DNA from: Rhizobiales bacterium UBA1912
GTDB lineage: Bacteria > Pseudomonadota > Alphaproteobacteria > Rhizobiales > Devosiaceae
DNA length: 64,000 nt
Direction: 5' to 3'
NCBI GenBank assembly: GCA_002337455.1
Contig: DDGC01000006.1
Span: 1-64,000 of the forward strand
Every line of letters begins with the position of its first letter. The first letter of the stretch is position 1. A model generated the notes under the pieces. The model did no database searches. It was given only the letters and a program-made list of their open reading frames with translations, and was not told the DNA's origin. Shown in pieces: positions 25,637 through 35,006 of the stretch. The translations under genes and the position numbers were made by a program.

Positions 25637-26026
25637 ATGCCAAAGGCCAGCGCAGTCAGCGTTCTCATCGTCGATGACCAGCAATCGATGCGGGGCATCT
25701 GCAAATACATTCTCACTCAGCTCGGGTTCAAGGACATCGTCGAGGCCAAATCTGGCCGTGATGCGCTGACCAAGCTTGAAAAGACCAGTGTCGACCTCAT
25801 CATTTCCGACTGGAACATGGACGATGTCGACGGGCTGACTCTGCTCAAGGTGATCCGCAAACACCCGCGCACCCAAGGCATGCCCTTTATCATGGCGACG
25901 GGCCGTTCCGACAAGGAGCAGGTCAAGGAAGCCATCGAAAGCGGCGTGAACAACTATATCATCAAGCCCTATGACGCCGGAACGATGAAGAAACGCATCG
26001 AAGCGGTTATCGGCGCGCTGAGCTGA
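25637..26026 (+). CDS. cheY: Chemotaxis response regulator CheY (second copy)
   Basis: A 129-residue receiver domain with acidic Asp13/Asp14, phosphorylated Asp58 (IISDWNMDDVDG) and the KPYDAG lysine. The Trp after the phospho-Asp and the N-terminal sequence resemble the CheY type that is typically encoded after cheB in alphaproteobacteria. It differs clearly from the first copy (Asp51, INMP). A pair of CheY proteins is common when there is no classical CheZ, one acting as motor ligand and the other as phosphate sink. Confidence 0.94.
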   Translation: MPKASAVSVLIVDDQQSMRGICKYILTQLGFKDIVEAKSGRDALTKLEKTSVDLIISDWNMDDVDGLTLLKVIRKHPRTQGMPFIMATGRSDKEQVKEAIESGVNNYIIKPYDAGTMKKRIEAVIGALS

Positions 26027-26142
26027 GCGACCTTCCCGTTGCGTTTGCAGGGGCGTCCATCGGGGCGCCCTTTTGCATGCCGGGCTTGGCAATGGGGCTA
26101 TCGCATGGTTGAAAAGCAAACCGGGTGATTGCGGAAAGAACC

Positions 26143-26511
26143 ATGGAAAAAAAGACCATCGGGCTGGTGGCCCATGACGAAAAAAAGGACGACATGGTCG
26201 CCTTCGCAAAGGCGCACAAGGACCAGTTAAGCCAGTTCGCGCTGGTGGGCACTGGTACGACCGGCGGCCGCGTGGCGCAGGAAACCGGGCTCGATGTGCT
26301 GGCGCTGAAAAGCGGTCCGCTGGGCGGGGACTCCCAGATCGGGGCGATGATCGCCGAGGGGCGGCTGGACGCGCTGATCTTCTTTATCGACCCGATGAGC
26401 GCCCTGCCGCACGACGTGGACGTCAAGGCGCTGACCCGGCTCGCGACGCTCTATGACATCCCTGTCGCCTATAACAAGTCCACAGCCGAAGCGGTGCTCA
26501 AAGCGCTTTGA
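26143..26511 (+). CDS. mgsA: Methylglyoxal synthase
   Basis: 122 residues with the methylglyoxal-synthase fold. Conserved residues His11, the phosphate-binding VGTGTTGG (35-42), the catalytic Asp63 in GPLGGDSQIG, and His90 in SALPHD are all present. The enzyme converts dihydroxyacetone phosphate to methylglyoxal and phosphate, bypassing lower glycolysis under phosphate limitation or sugar-phosphate stress. The ATG at 26143 has a GGAAAG ribosome site and is preferred over GTG 26125. It stands alone between chemotaxis and liv genes. Confidence 0.93.
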   Translation: MEKKTIGLVAHDEKKDDMVAFAKAHKDQLSQFALVGTGTTGGRVAQETGLDVLALKSGPLGGDSQIGAMIAEGRLDALIFFIDPMSALPHDVDVKALTRLATLYDIPVAYNKSTAEAVLKAL

Positions 26512-26601
26512 GTTGACCGAAGGGCGCTGTTGTGAACAGATGCCGCATTTCCGGGGCTTTTGACCCTAATACAACACGAAAATCAGGGGCTGAGCATAGG
26601 C

Positions 26602-27387
26602 GTGGCGTTTGACGCGGTAATCGAGGTGCGTTCCGTTTCCAAACGGTTTGGCGGACTTCTGGCGGTTTCCAATTGCTCGCTCGAAGTCGAGCGCGGGTCG
26701 ATCACCGGGCTGATCGGGCCCAACGGGGCGGGCAAGTCCACCCTGTTCAATATGGTGGCCGGCAATTTTGCGCCAACCAGCGGGCAGATCATCTTTGACG
26801 GGCAGGACATAACGGGGCTCAAGCCTCACGAGTTGTTCCGGCTTGGCATGTTGCGCACCTTCCAGATCGCGCATGAATTTTCCCAGATGACGGCGCTCGA
26901 AAACCTGATGATGGTGCCGGGCGACCAGCCGGGTGAGAGCCTGTCGACCCTATGGTTCCAGCCGGGCAAGGCAGCGGCCCGCGAAGCGGACGTGCGTCAG
27001 AAAGCGCTCGACGTCATCGATTTTCTCAAACTCGGCCACGTCAAGAACGAGCTGGCAGGCAACCTTTCGGGCGGGCAGAAAAAGCTGCTCGAGTTGGGCC
27101 GCACCATGATGGTGGATGCCAAGATCGTGCTGCTCGATGAGGTGGCGGCGGGCGTCAACAAGACGTTGCTCAACGATCTGGCCGCCAATATCGAGCGTAT
27201 GAACAAAGAGCTCGGCTACACCTTTTTCGTCATCGAGCATGACATGGACCTGATCGCGCGGCTGTGCGACCCGGTGATCGTGATGGCGCAAGGCGAGGTG
27301 ATCGCCAAGGGCAACATGGAAGAGTTGCGCGCCAATCCGATGATCGTCGAAGCCTATTTCGGCGGACCGGTGGAGACAGCGCAATGA
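26602..27387 (+). CDS. livG: Branched-chain amino-acid ABC transporter ATP-binding protein LivG
   Basis: About 261 residues with Walker A GPNGAGKST, the ABC signature LSGGQKK and Walker B IVLLDEVAAG, and the LivG-type C-terminal extension (MEELRANPMIVEAYFGG). It energises uptake of branched-chain or related amino acids together with LivF, LivH and LivM. GTG 26602 is used as the start; a TTG at 26560 would add 14 residues and neither has a strong ribosome site. The stop overlaps the livF start as ATGA. Confidence 0.92.
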   Translation: MAFDAVIEVRSVSKRFGGLLAVSNCSLEVERGSITGLIGPNGAGKSTLFNMVAGNFAPTSGQIIFDGQDITGLKPHELFRLGMLRTFQIAHEFSQMTALENLMMVPGDQPGESLSTLWFQPGKAAAREADVRQKALDVIDFLKLGHVKNELAGNLSGGQKKLLELGRTMMVDAKIVLLDEVAAGVNKTLLNDLAANIERMNKELGYTFFVIEHDMDLIARLCDPVIVMAQGEVIAKGNMEELRANPMIVEAYFGGPVETAQ

Positions 27388-28088
27388 GCCTTATCGATCT
27401 CAAGGACATCGTGGCCGGCTATGGCGGTGCGCCGATTTTGAATGGCGTCAACATGGCGATCGACGCGTCCGATATCGGGGTGATCGTTGGGCCGAACGGC
27501 GCAGGCAAATCGACGACGCTCAAGGCTATTTTCGGGCTTTTGGCGGTGACCGAGGGTACCGTCACGTTCGACGGGCAGGATGTGACCAATTTCGAGGCCG
27601 ACCGGCTGGTGCCGATGGGGCTCTCGTTCGTGCCCCAGGAACACAACGTTTTTACCTCGATGTCGGTGCACGAGAATTTCGAGATGGGCGCGTTCGTGCG
27701 GCGCGACGACATCTCGGACAGTCTCGACATGGTCTATGAGATGTTTCCGGATTTGAAGGCCAAGCGCAAGCAGCCGGCGGGCGAACTTTCGGGCGGGCAA
27801 CGCCAGATGGTGGCCATGGGCCGGGCGCTGATGAGCCGGCCGAAACTTTTGATGCTCGACGAGCCTTCAGCGGGGCTTTCGCCGCGCTACATGCTGGAAA
27901 TCTTCGAACAGGTGGTCAAGATCAACGCCGCGGGCGTGGGGATACTGATGGTTGAGCAGAATGCGCGCCAGGCGCTGGCATTTGCGACCAAGGGGTTCGT
28001 TTTGACCAGTGGACAGAACAGGTTCACCGGAACCGGGCAGGAATTGCTCGACGATCCGGATGTGGCCAAGAGCTTTCTTGGGGGGTAG
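27384..28088 (+). CDS. livF: Branched-chain amino-acid ABC transporter ATP-binding protein LivF
   Basis: 234 residues, the usual LivF length, with Walker A GPNGAGKST, signature LSGGQRQM and Walker B LLMLDEPSAGLSP. It forms the second nucleotide-binding subunit of the HAAT-family importer. It overlaps livG by four bases and is followed by livH after 21 bases, in a single operon. Confidence 0.94.
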   Translation: MSLIDLKDIVAGYGGAPILNGVNMAIDASDIGVIVGPNGAGKSTTLKAIFGLLAVTEGTVTFDGQDVTNFEADRLVPMGLSFVPQEHNVFTSMSVHENFEMGAFVRRDDISDSLDMVYEMFPDLKAKRKQPAGELSGGQRQMVAMGRALMSRPKLLMLDEPSAGLSPRYMLEIFEQVVKINAAGVGILMVEQNARQALAFATKGFVLTSGQNRFTGTGQELLDDPDVAKSFLGG

Positions 28089-28109
28089 CCCGAGGGCTGG
28101 TGAAAAGAC

Positions 28110-29108
28110 ATGAACGATCTGATCTTTTTCTTCAATCAGGCGGTGATCGGCGGGGTGGTTCTCGGCTCGATCTATGCGCTGGGCGCCGTCGGCGTGACGC
28201 TGATCTTCGGCATCTTGCGGTTTGCCCATTTCGCCCATGGAGACATGATGACCATGGGTGCGTTCATCACCTTCGTTCTGGCCGGCGTGCTGGCGGCGAT
28301 GGGCATCGTGACGCCCATTCCGACAGGGGTGCTCGTGGTGCCATTGGCCATGGTGCTGGCGGCGGGGCTGGCGCTGGGGATCGACAAGGGCTTTTATGCG
28401 CCGCTTCGGGCGCGGGGCGCAAAGCCCGTGACGCTGCTGATCGCCTCAATCGGCGTCACCATGATGATCCAGGGGCTGATCCGGCTGTTTTTCGGGGTGG
28501 AAACACGCTCGTTCTTCGATACCGAACCCAAGCAGATCTTCAGGCTCGAATTGCCCTTCGAGGGGGTGACGCGGCCCATTACCTTTACCGAGCCGCAGAT
28601 ATGGCTGGTGGCTTCGACCGCCATTGCGGTGATCGCGCTGCATTATTTCCTCACCCGCTCGCGTCTGGGCAAGGGGATGCGGGCTATGGCCGATAATTCC
28701 GACCTCGCCAAGGTTTCCGGCATCAACACAAAACTCGTCGTGCGGGTGACATGGGTGATCGCGGGGGCTCTGGCGTGCCTTGCGGGGACCATGCTGGCGC
28801 TGGACGTGACGCTGAAGCCCGATCTGGCGTTCAATATCGTCCTGCCGATCTTTGCCGCGGCTATCCTGGGCGGGCTGGGGCATGCCTATGGGGCGATTGC
28901 TGGTGGGTTCGTTCTGGGGTTTGCCGAAACGCTGGCCGTTTTCAACTGGTCGGTGCTGCTGCGCCCGTTCCGCGACGTCCTGTGGTTTGAAATTCCCAAT
29001 TCGCTGACGCTGGTGCAGTCCGAATACAAACTCACAGTCGCCTTCCTGATCCTTGTCGTCGTGCTTCTGGTGCGGCCGACGGGCATCTTCAAGGGAGCCT
29101 CGACATGA
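28110..29108 (+). CDS. livH: Branched-chain amino-acid ABC transporter permease LivH
   Basis: 332 residues with about eight membrane helices. The GSIYALGAVGVTLIFGILRFAHFAHGD start is typical of LivH, and the conserved EAA-like loop includes SRLGKGMRAMADN. It forms the membrane channel with LivM. The stop overlaps the livM start by four bases. Slightly longer than the common 290-300 residues owing to an extra segment around 130-165. Confidence 0.94.
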   Translation: MNDLIFFFNQAVIGGVVLGSIYALGAVGVTLIFGILRFAHFAHGDMMTMGAFITFVLAGVLAAMGIVTPIPTGVLVVPLAMVLAAGLALGIDKGFYAPLRARGAKPVTLLIASIGVTMMIQGLIRLFFGVETRSFFDTEPKQIFRLELPFEGVTRPITFTEPQIWLVASTAIAVIALHYFLTRSRLGKGMRAMADNSDLAKVSGINTKLVVRVTWVIAGALACLAGTMLALDVTLKPDLAFNIVLPIFAAAILGGLGHAYGAIAGGFVLGFAETLAVFNWSVLLRPFRDVLWFEIPNSLTLVQSEYKLTVAFLILVVVLLVRPTGIFKGAST

Positions 29109-30388
29109 CCGTGCGCTATATCGGGCTGTTTGCGGCGCTGTTTGCGCTGATCGTTTTCGTTGGCGTGATGATGGGCACCCCGTTCACGGTGCGGCTGATG
29201 GTGGAAGCCTTCGCCTTTGCGCTGATCGCCATGGGGCTCAACATCCAGTGGGGCTTTGGCGGGCTGTTCAATTTCGGCATCCTGGGCATGCTGATGGTCG
29301 GCGGGTTCGCTGTCACCTTCGTCTCGTTTCCGGTCAACATGGCGTTCTGGGAATCCGAGGGTCCGGCGTTGCTCGGGCTCACGGCCGTGGCTGCGGGCAT
29401 CGGGGCGGTGCTGATCTTTTTCGCCCATCGGGTGCAGCAGTTCGGGATCAAGGGCAAATGGCGCGGGGCGGTGATCGTTCTCGCCTGGTTTGCAGCCTAT
29501 GTGATCTTTCGCACGCAGATGGACCCGGCGGCCAACTATATCACCTCGACTGCAGGTTGGGTCGGCGGGCTCGGGCTGCCAGTAATCCTTGGCTGGGCGT
29601 TCGGCGGGGTGCTTGCGGGGTTGATCGGGTTCCTGGTGGGCAAGGTCAGCCTTGGGCTTCGGGCCGATTATCTGGCCATCGCGACCATCGGGATTGCCGA
29701 AATCCTGCGCGCCGTGATCCGCAATATGGAATGGCTGACGCGCGGCACGCTGACGGTTTCGCCCATTCCCTGGCCGGTGCCCAATCCGCAATATTATCAG
29801 GAGTTGGGCGTTTCGATTTCCGACAGTTTTATTTACGCGCGGGGCGGGTTTCTGGTGCTGGTGGTGGCTATAGTCATCGTGGCACTGTTTTTGATCCACA
29901 GGGCCTATCAGGGCCCGTGGGGCCGCATGATGCGGGCCATCCGCGACAATCACATTTCCGCTGCCTCGATGGGCAAGGATGTGACCGGGCGGCAGCTGGA
30001 GATCTTTGTGTTCGGCTCGGTGCTCATGGGCATCGGCGGGGCGATCCTGGTTTCGTTCGTCGGCATCTACGATCCCTCCAGCTACCAGCCGATCAACCAC
30101 ACCTTCATCATCTGGGTGATGCTGATTGTTGGCGGGGCCGGCAACAATTTCGGGGCGCTGTTTGGCGGGTTGTTCATCTACATCGTGTGGATGCTGTCCG
30201 AGCAGTTGGCGACGGCCCTGTTCGGTACACTGAGCAACTGGTCTTCGGCCATGGGTTGGGGCGAAATTCCCGATATCGAAACCCGCGCCGTGCAGATGCG
30301 GATTTTCGTACTTGGGCTCGTGGTGACGATTGCGTTGCGGTTCGCGCCCAAGGGGCTGCTGCCGGAGAATATCAAGGCTCGAGACTGA
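29105..30388 (+). CDS. livM: Branched-chain amino-acid ABC transporter permease LivM
   Basis: 427 residues with about ten membrane helices, including the LivM hallmark LRADYLAIATIGIAEILR and GPWGRMMRAIRDNHISAASMGKDV. It is longer than the usual 320-360 residues, with an extra hydrophobic segment near 85-160. It ends the livGFHM operon, which faces the livK gene across a bidirectional terminator. Confidence 0.92.
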   Translation: MTVRYIGLFAALFALIVFVGVMMGTPFTVRLMVEAFAFALIAMGLNIQWGFGGLFNFGILGMLMVGGFAVTFVSFPVNMAFWESEGPALLGLTAVAAGIGAVLIFFAHRVQQFGIKGKWRGAVIVLAWFAAYVIFRTQMDPAANYITSTAGWVGGLGLPVILGWAFGGVLAGLIGFLVGKVSLGLRADYLAIATIGIAEILRAVIRNMEWLTRGTLTVSPIPWPVPNPQYYQELGVSISDSFIYARGGFLVLVVAIVIVALFLIHRAYQGPWGRMMRAIRDNHISAASMGKDVTGRQLEIFVFGSVLMGIGGAILVSFVGIYDPSSYQPINHTFIIWVMLIVGGAGNNFGALFGGLFIYIVWMLSEQLATALFGTLSNWSSAMGWGEIPDIETRAVQMRIFVLGLVVTIALRFAPKGLLPENIKARD

Positions 30389-30493
30389 GCCCTATCCTGT
30401 CCGTCTGTGCCCGCTACGACGCCACGAGATGGATTCCGGGAATAGATCCCTGAATGACACGCAGGGGTTGGCGAACGAGACGCCAGAGAAGAA

Positions 30494-30521
30494 AAAAGCC
30501 CGGGATCGCTCCCGGGCTTTT
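30494..30521. terminator. Bidirectional terminator between livM and livK
   Basis: A perfect 12-bp inverted repeat AAAAGCCCGGGA (30494-30505) / TCCCGGGCTTTT (30510-30521) around a 4-base loop. The A-tract on one side and the T-tract on the other allow it to end transcription from both converging units. Confidence 0.9.
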
Positions 30522-30541
30522 CGTATTGGATGGTCGTCGGG

Positions 30542-31750
30542 TTATTCGATGACGCCAACTTCGACGAACGAGCCGCCTTCGACGGTCAACTCGACGATCA
30601 CGCCGTCAACATCGCCCGCGTCGTCGAAATCGAGATCGCCGCCGGCGCCCTGGTAGTCGATGTCGGTGCCGGCCGCGATGAGTTCCCTGGCCTTTTCCCA
30701 TTCACCGGGAAGGATGGTTTCGCCCGGAGCCGAGGACACTTCGCGCAGGGCAGCCGAAACGCCTTCACGGTCAGCAGAGCCGTTCTTTTCGATGGCAAGA
30801 GCCAGAAGGAACGCGGCGTCATAGGACTGGGGGGCGTAAACGTCGTTTGGCGTAAGCCCGGCAGCGGTGGCCAGTTCGGCGTAAACCGTTGCGCTATCGC
30901 CTTCGAACGCACCGGCGCGGGTGGCGATCATGCCTTCCACGCTTGCTGCGTCGATGCCGGTGAACAGATCGTCGCCGACCATGCCGTCACCACCCACGAA
31001 GGTGAGGAAGTTGCCCGATTCCAGCGCCTGGCGCAGGATGGTCTGGCCCGAGGAATTGGCATAAGCCAGAACGACGAGGGTTTCGGCGCCCGAGGAGGCG
31101 AGGTTGCCCAGCTCGGCGCGATAATCGGCCTTGCCGTCTTCGTGGGCGAGGTTGGCCGCGATGGTGCCGCCGCCAGCTTCATAGGCCTCGGTTACAGCCG
31201 AAGCGAAGCCCGAGCCATAGTCGTTGTTGACGTAGGTCAGAGCGATTTCGGTGATGTCCTTGGACAGCAGCAGCTCGGCGAGCTTCTGGCCCTGGAAGGC
31301 ATCGGAAGGGGTGGTGCGGAAGACGAGGTCGTTGTCTTCGAGCGTGGTCAGGGCCGGTGCGGTGGAGGCAGGCGAGACCATGACGACACCGCCGGGAATG
31401 GCAGCTGAATTGGCGCCGCCGATGGTTTCACCGGTGCAGAGCCCGCCAACGATGGCGGTAACCTGATCTGTATTGACCAGACGGTCGGTGGCGTTTGCAG
31501 CAGCGGTTGCATCACAGGCGCCGTCGGCGGAAGTGATGGTGAGCGTGCCGCCATCAAGGATGCCGCCCTGCTCGTTGATATGCGCGACGGCCAGTTCAGC
31601 ACCGGCAAAGATCGGTGGGGTCAGGCTTTCGATGGGGCCGGTGAAGCCGCCAACAAAGCCGAGCGTGACGTCCTGAGCGACGGCGGGGGCTGCGGTCGAC
31701 AGAACACCCACAGCGACCGCAAGGGTCAGAGATTTTTTGATATGACGCAT
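30542..31750 (-). CDS. livK: Branched-chain amino-acid ABC transporter substrate-binding protein (LivK-like)
   Basis: 402 residues with a Sec signal peptide (start MRHIKKSLTLAVAVGVLS, cleavage near AVAQ) and the type I periplasmic binding fold of LivJ/LivK (LGFVGGFTGPIESLTPP, then NDYGSGFASAV and the SYDAAFLLALA C-terminal pattern). It captures the amino acid for LivGFHM encoded convergently. ATG 31750 with GAGGG six bases upstream is preferred over the longer frame to 31870. Ligand specificity within the family (branched-chain, amide, urea or aromatic) is not readable from sequence. Confidence 0.92.
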   Translation of the reverse strand: MRHIKKSLTLAVAVGVLSTAAPAVAQDVTLGFVGGFTGPIESLTPPIFAGAELAVAHINEQGGILDGGTLTITSADGACDATAAANATDRLVNTDQVTAIVGGLCTGETIGGANSAAIPGGVVMVSPASTAPALTTLEDNDLVFRTTPSDAFQGQKLAELLLSKDITEIALTYVNNDYGSGFASAVTEAYEAGGGTIAANLAHEDGKADYRAELGNLASSGAETLVVLAYANSSGQTILRQALESGNFLTFVGGDGMVGDDLFTGIDAASVEGMIATRAGAFEGDSATVYAELATAAGLTPNDVYAPQSYDAAFLLALAIEKNGSADREGVSAALREVSSAPGETILPGEWEKARELIAAGTDIDYQGAGGDLDFDDAGDVDGVIVELTVEGGSFVEVGVIE

Positions 31751-31972
31751 GATATCCCTCAAAAAGTTTGGTCGTGCCATGCCCCTCCCGTGCCGCTTGG
31801 CGATCTTTTCGGTCCGGACAGCCCAACTGGAAAAAGGCCCACTCGCTGGACCTGCTCCAGCCATTACCATTGCACAGTTGCGTTTATGGAGTCATCAGCT
31901 TTTGGCACGAATTTTCGTGAGCCTACAATTGCTTAACGGGCAGGGTTTTGCCAGTTATGATCCCTTTCCGAT

Positions 31973-32031
31973 CCTGGAGCATTTCATACTGCAGGTCTTT
32001 GGTTTCCCGCGCTTCCGGACCAGATAAGTGG
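31973..32031. repeat. Dispersed intergenic repeat, family 2 (short copy)
   Basis: The words CTGGAGCATTTCA and CGCTTCCGGACCAGATAAGTGG match the copy at 39775-39880. It occupies the 310-base gap between the divergent livK and binding-protein genes. The rest of that gap (31751-31972) shows no gene; a livK promoter must be there but I cannot place it with confidence. Confidence 0.5.
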
Positions 32032-32060
32032 CCGACAGCGCTCCAAGAGGTGGACGGCCG

Positions 32061-33119
32061 ATGCGCATGAAGATGGCCCTTGTGCTTGCTGCGGCGCTGA
32101 GTTTACCGGTGGCTGCGTTGGCGCAGATGCAGGTGCTCGATGCACCCGGCGGCGCGGCGGAACCGGCGGCAGAGGAAACCTCGCCCGCGCCGTGCGGCAC
32201 GACCGAGATCACCATTGCCGAGATGGGTTGGCCTTCGGCGGCTATCCTGGCCAATATCCACGCCACGTTGCTGCGCGCCGAGTATGAGTGCGTGGTACGG
32301 CTGGTGCCCGGCGAACCCGAAGCGACGCTGTCCTCGATGGCGACCACACAGCAACCGGCCGTGGCGCCCGAATTGTGGGTGTCGCGGCAAGCCGAAGTGT
32401 GGAACGGCGCGATGCAGGCGCGCAGTGCCAGGGCCGCGGCACCGGCCTTCAGCGGCGGGCCGCTGGAAGCGTGGTTCGTGCCCTCCTATGTCATCGACAA
32501 CAATCGGGGCTTGGCCGGGGCGAGCGATATCATGGATCACTGGCGGGTGTTCGTCCCGGAGGGAGACACGAGGGCAAAACTCTATTCCTGTCCCGCCGAT
32601 TGGGCCTGCGCCATCATCAACAAGAACATGGCGGCGGGGCTGGGGCTCAATGAGCGCTTCGATATCGTCGAACCGCTCGACAGGTTCGCCATGGACGGCG
32701 CGCTCACCGATGCGGTAAGCCAGCGCCGGCCGGTCCTGACCTATTATTGGCAGCCCAATGCGCTGATAGACCGGCTGGACCTCGTGCCGCTCGACATGGG
32801 CGGGTTCGATGCGGGTAACGCCCAGTGCATGGCGATCCGCGATTGTGTGCCGTTCGGGGGATCAGGCTTTGCGCCCGATGCGGTAGTGATCGCCGTGGCC
32901 GAATGGGTGTTTTCCGATACGCCCGATATTGCCGATTATTTCGCGCAGGCCTCAATGCCGCTCTCCGAAATGAACCGGCTTTTGGCCTGGCAGGCCGAAA
33001 ACGAGGCGAGCCCGGACGCTGTGGCGCAGCACTTTCTGATCACGGGGCGGGACGTCTGGCAGGGCTGGGTGGCCGATGGCGGCGACGCGGATGCGGCGTC
33101 CCCGGACGCGGCACAATAA
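32061..33119 (+). CDS. Glycine-betaine/choline-type ABC transporter substrate-binding protein, orphan
   Basis: 352 residues with a signal peptide (residues 1-21, cleavage after ALA) and an OpuAC/ProX-like periplasmic binding domain (TTEITIAEMGWPSAAILANI near the N terminus, a Trp-rich middle with VSRQAEVWNG and YYWQPNALID). It would bind a quaternary amine such as betaine or choline. ATG 32061 has AAGAGG ten bases upstream. No ATPase or permease gene is adjacent, so it must share a transporter encoded elsewhere or have another role. Confidence 0.8.
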   Translation: MRMKMALVLAAALSLPVAALAQMQVLDAPGGAAEPAAEETSPAPCGTTEITIAEMGWPSAAILANIHATLLRAEYECVVRLVPGEPEATLSSMATTQQPAVAPELWVSRQAEVWNGAMQARSARAAAPAFSGGPLEAWFVPSYVIDNNRGLAGASDIMDHWRVFVPEGDTRAKLYSCPADWACAIINKNMAAGLGLNERFDIVEPLDRFAMDGALTDAVSQRRPVLTYYWQPNALIDRLDLVPLDMGGFDAGNAQCMAIRDCVPFGGSGFAPDAVVIAVAEWVFSDTPDIADYFAQASMPLSEMNRLLAWQAENEASPDAVAQHFLITGRDVWQGWVADGGDADAASPDAAQ

Positions 33120-33318
33120 AAGTTTGCTAACCATAAAAACGACGTCTTGCGGCACTGTCGCAAGGTTGTAACAAAGTGGGTCGACACTAAAAGATTGGCG
33201 GCATCCCATTGCCATCTTTGTACAAGTCGTTGATTTCATTGAAATATAGTTTGCCATGTTCACTTCGCGTTAAAGCGGACTTTGTAGGGTCTCGCAGAAC
33301 AAGCGGACGTGGCATTGC

Positions 33319-34848
33319 ATGCGTACAGAACTCTCGCTCACAAATATTCTCGCTGTCTATCGCGGCACGGCTTTCGCTGCGGGCGTCGCTGGTTGCGTCA
33401 TCGTTTTTGTATCCGTTGAGGCGCTGATTGCCGGCTGGCTTGGGCTGAGGCATGAAAATCTGGCGCTTCCGGTGGTGGCGATTGGCGGGTTGGGGCTGCT
33501 GGCGATCATAATCTGGGGCTATTTCTCGCTGCGCAGGGCGCTGGTTCTCGCCGAGACGCGGCGGCGCGAATTGCTGGCCTCACTCAATCGCGATGCGCTG
33601 ACGGGCGCGTTCAACCGGAAATATTTCCTCGATCGGCTGCGCGAGATGGTTCGGGAGTCCGAGCGGATGCCCGTGGCCTATATCCAGATCGACATGGATC
33701 ATCTCAAGGCCATCAATGACGGAACGGGTCACGCGGCCGGGGATCAGGCTCTGGTGCGGCTGGCGCGCACGCTCGAGGAACTGGTGCCCGGGGCGGTGAT
33801 CGGCCGGTTGGGCGGAGATGAATTCGCGCTGGCTCTGGCTGGGGTCAGCTCCAAGGCGGCGTTGAAGCGGCTGGGTGACCGGGTGCTCGAGGCACTCGAC
33901 CGGCCCGAACCGCTGGCCGGACGAGACGTAAGGCTTTCGGCGACAATGGGCATCGCCACGGCGCCCGGGGATGCGGGCGACACCGACACGCTGATCACGA
34001 AGGCCGATCTGGCGCTCTACAAAGGCAAGCATGGCGGGCGCGGCAGGGTAACCGTTTTCGAGCGGGAACTGTTGAGCGAAGAGCGTTATCAGCGGTTCAT
34101 CGAGCGCGAATTGCGGGCGGCGATCCTGATGGACGAACTCGAGGTCCACTATCAGCCGGTTTTTGGCCGGGACGGCCAGCAGCGCTCGGTCGAGGCGCTG
34201 GTGCGCTGGCGCCATTCCGTGCGTGGGATGATTTCGCCCGGGGCGTTCGTGCCGATCGCCGAACAGTCCGATCTGATCGCCAAACTCGGGCAATGGGTGC
34301 TGCGGCGGGTGTGCGCCGATGTGCACAGGCTGCCAACAAGAAGGGTGGCGATCAACGTTTCGGCGGCTGAACTGCGTCATCCCGACTATGCGGCGCGCTT
34401 CGCTGAGGAGATTGCCGCCAACGGACTGATGGGGGACCGGTTCATCGTCGAGATCACCGAGACCGCGCCGTTGCAAAAGAACTCGGCCGAACGCACCAAT
34501 CTGGAATTCCTGCGGGCGCTGGGCGTGCGTATTGCCGTCGACGATTTCGGGGCCGGTCATGCCAGCCTTGGGTATCTGCGAGATCTGTCCTTCGATATCC
34601 TAAAGATCGACCGGGCCTATGTCTCGGAGATTACCTCGCGGCCCGTGGATTCGATGATCGTTGAATCGATCTGCAAGATCGCCCAGGGGTTGGGGGTCGA
34701 GGTGATTGCCGAGGGCGTGGAAACGCCCGAGCAGCATGCGGCGCTGGCCGAACTGGGGTGTACCGGCTTCCAGGGCTTTCTTTTGGGCCGACCGCAACCG
34801 CTTCGCGCCGAAGTCGAACCCGAAGACGCGGCGGTCAAAGCGGCCTGA
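33319..34848 (+). CDS. Membrane GGDEF-EAL protein (cyclic-di-GMP turnover)
   Basis: 509 residues: two N-terminal membrane helices (about 15-38 and 50-72), a GGDEF domain with intact GGDEF at 165-169, and an EAL domain with EAL at 292-294 (VEALVRWRH) plus downstream NVSAAEL, EITE, DDFGAGHAS and EGVET motifs. Both active-site signatures are present, so synthesis and breakdown of cyclic-di-GMP are both possible. No RxxD inhibitory site precedes GGDEF. Many such hybrids act mainly as phosphodiesterases. No sensor domain is visible other than the short membrane module. Confidence 0.9.
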   Translation: MRTELSLTNILAVYRGTAFAAGVAGCVIVFVSVEALIAGWLGLRHENLALPVVAIGGLGLLAIIIWGYFSLRRALVLAETRRRELLASLNRDALTGAFNRKYFLDRLREMVRESERMPVAYIQIDMDHLKAINDGTGHAAGDQALVRLARTLEELVPGAVIGRLGGDEFALALAGVSSKAALKRLGDRVLEALDRPEPLAGRDVRLSATMGIATAPGDAGDTDTLITKADLALYKGKHGGRGRVTVFERELLSEERYQRFIERELRAAILMDELEVHYQPVFGRDGQQRSVEALVRWRHSVRGMISPGAFVPIAEQSDLIAKLGQWVLRRVCADVHRLPTRRVAINVSAAELRHPDYAARFAEEIAANGLMGDRFIVEITETAPLQKNSAERTNLEFLRALGVRIAVDDFGAGHASLGYLRDLSFDILKIDRAYVSEITSRPVDSMIVESICKIAQGLGVEVIAEGVETPEQHAALAELGCTGFQGFLLGRPQPLRAEVEPEDAAVKAA

Positions 34849-34851
34849 ACC

Positions 34852-34956
34852 TTAGAGCTTGATCCCTCCCGATTGTATCGGGCCGGCCGCTCCAAGTCCT
34901 TATTCGGTCGCGAGATCGAACCGGAAAAGTCTGCAACTTTCCCTGATCTCACTCTA
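34852..34956. repeat. Dispersed intergenic repeat, family 1
   Basis: Begins TTAGAGCTTGATCC with the inner palindrome CCCGATTGTATCGGG and ends TCGAACCGGAAAAGTCTGC. It matches the two flanking parts of the copy at 49068-49318. Similar 'GAGCATGATCC' elements are common between genes in Hyphomicrobiales. Confidence 0.6.
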
Positions 34957-35006
34957 GCGGCTCTGTTGCGCACCGGTGGCCATGATGGCTATAAGAGCGG
35001 TGAGTG

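Noticed and set aside
26050..26074. Possible terminator after the second cheY
   Set aside because: Only a 5-bp stem with a 10-base loop before TTTT; too weak to list as a feature.
28886..30100. Long minus-strand frame of 404 codons opposite livH/livM
   Set aside because: It is the mirror of a GC-rich real gene, has a Pro/His/Arg-rich low-complexity translation and no domain; the plus strand encodes clear LivH and LivM.
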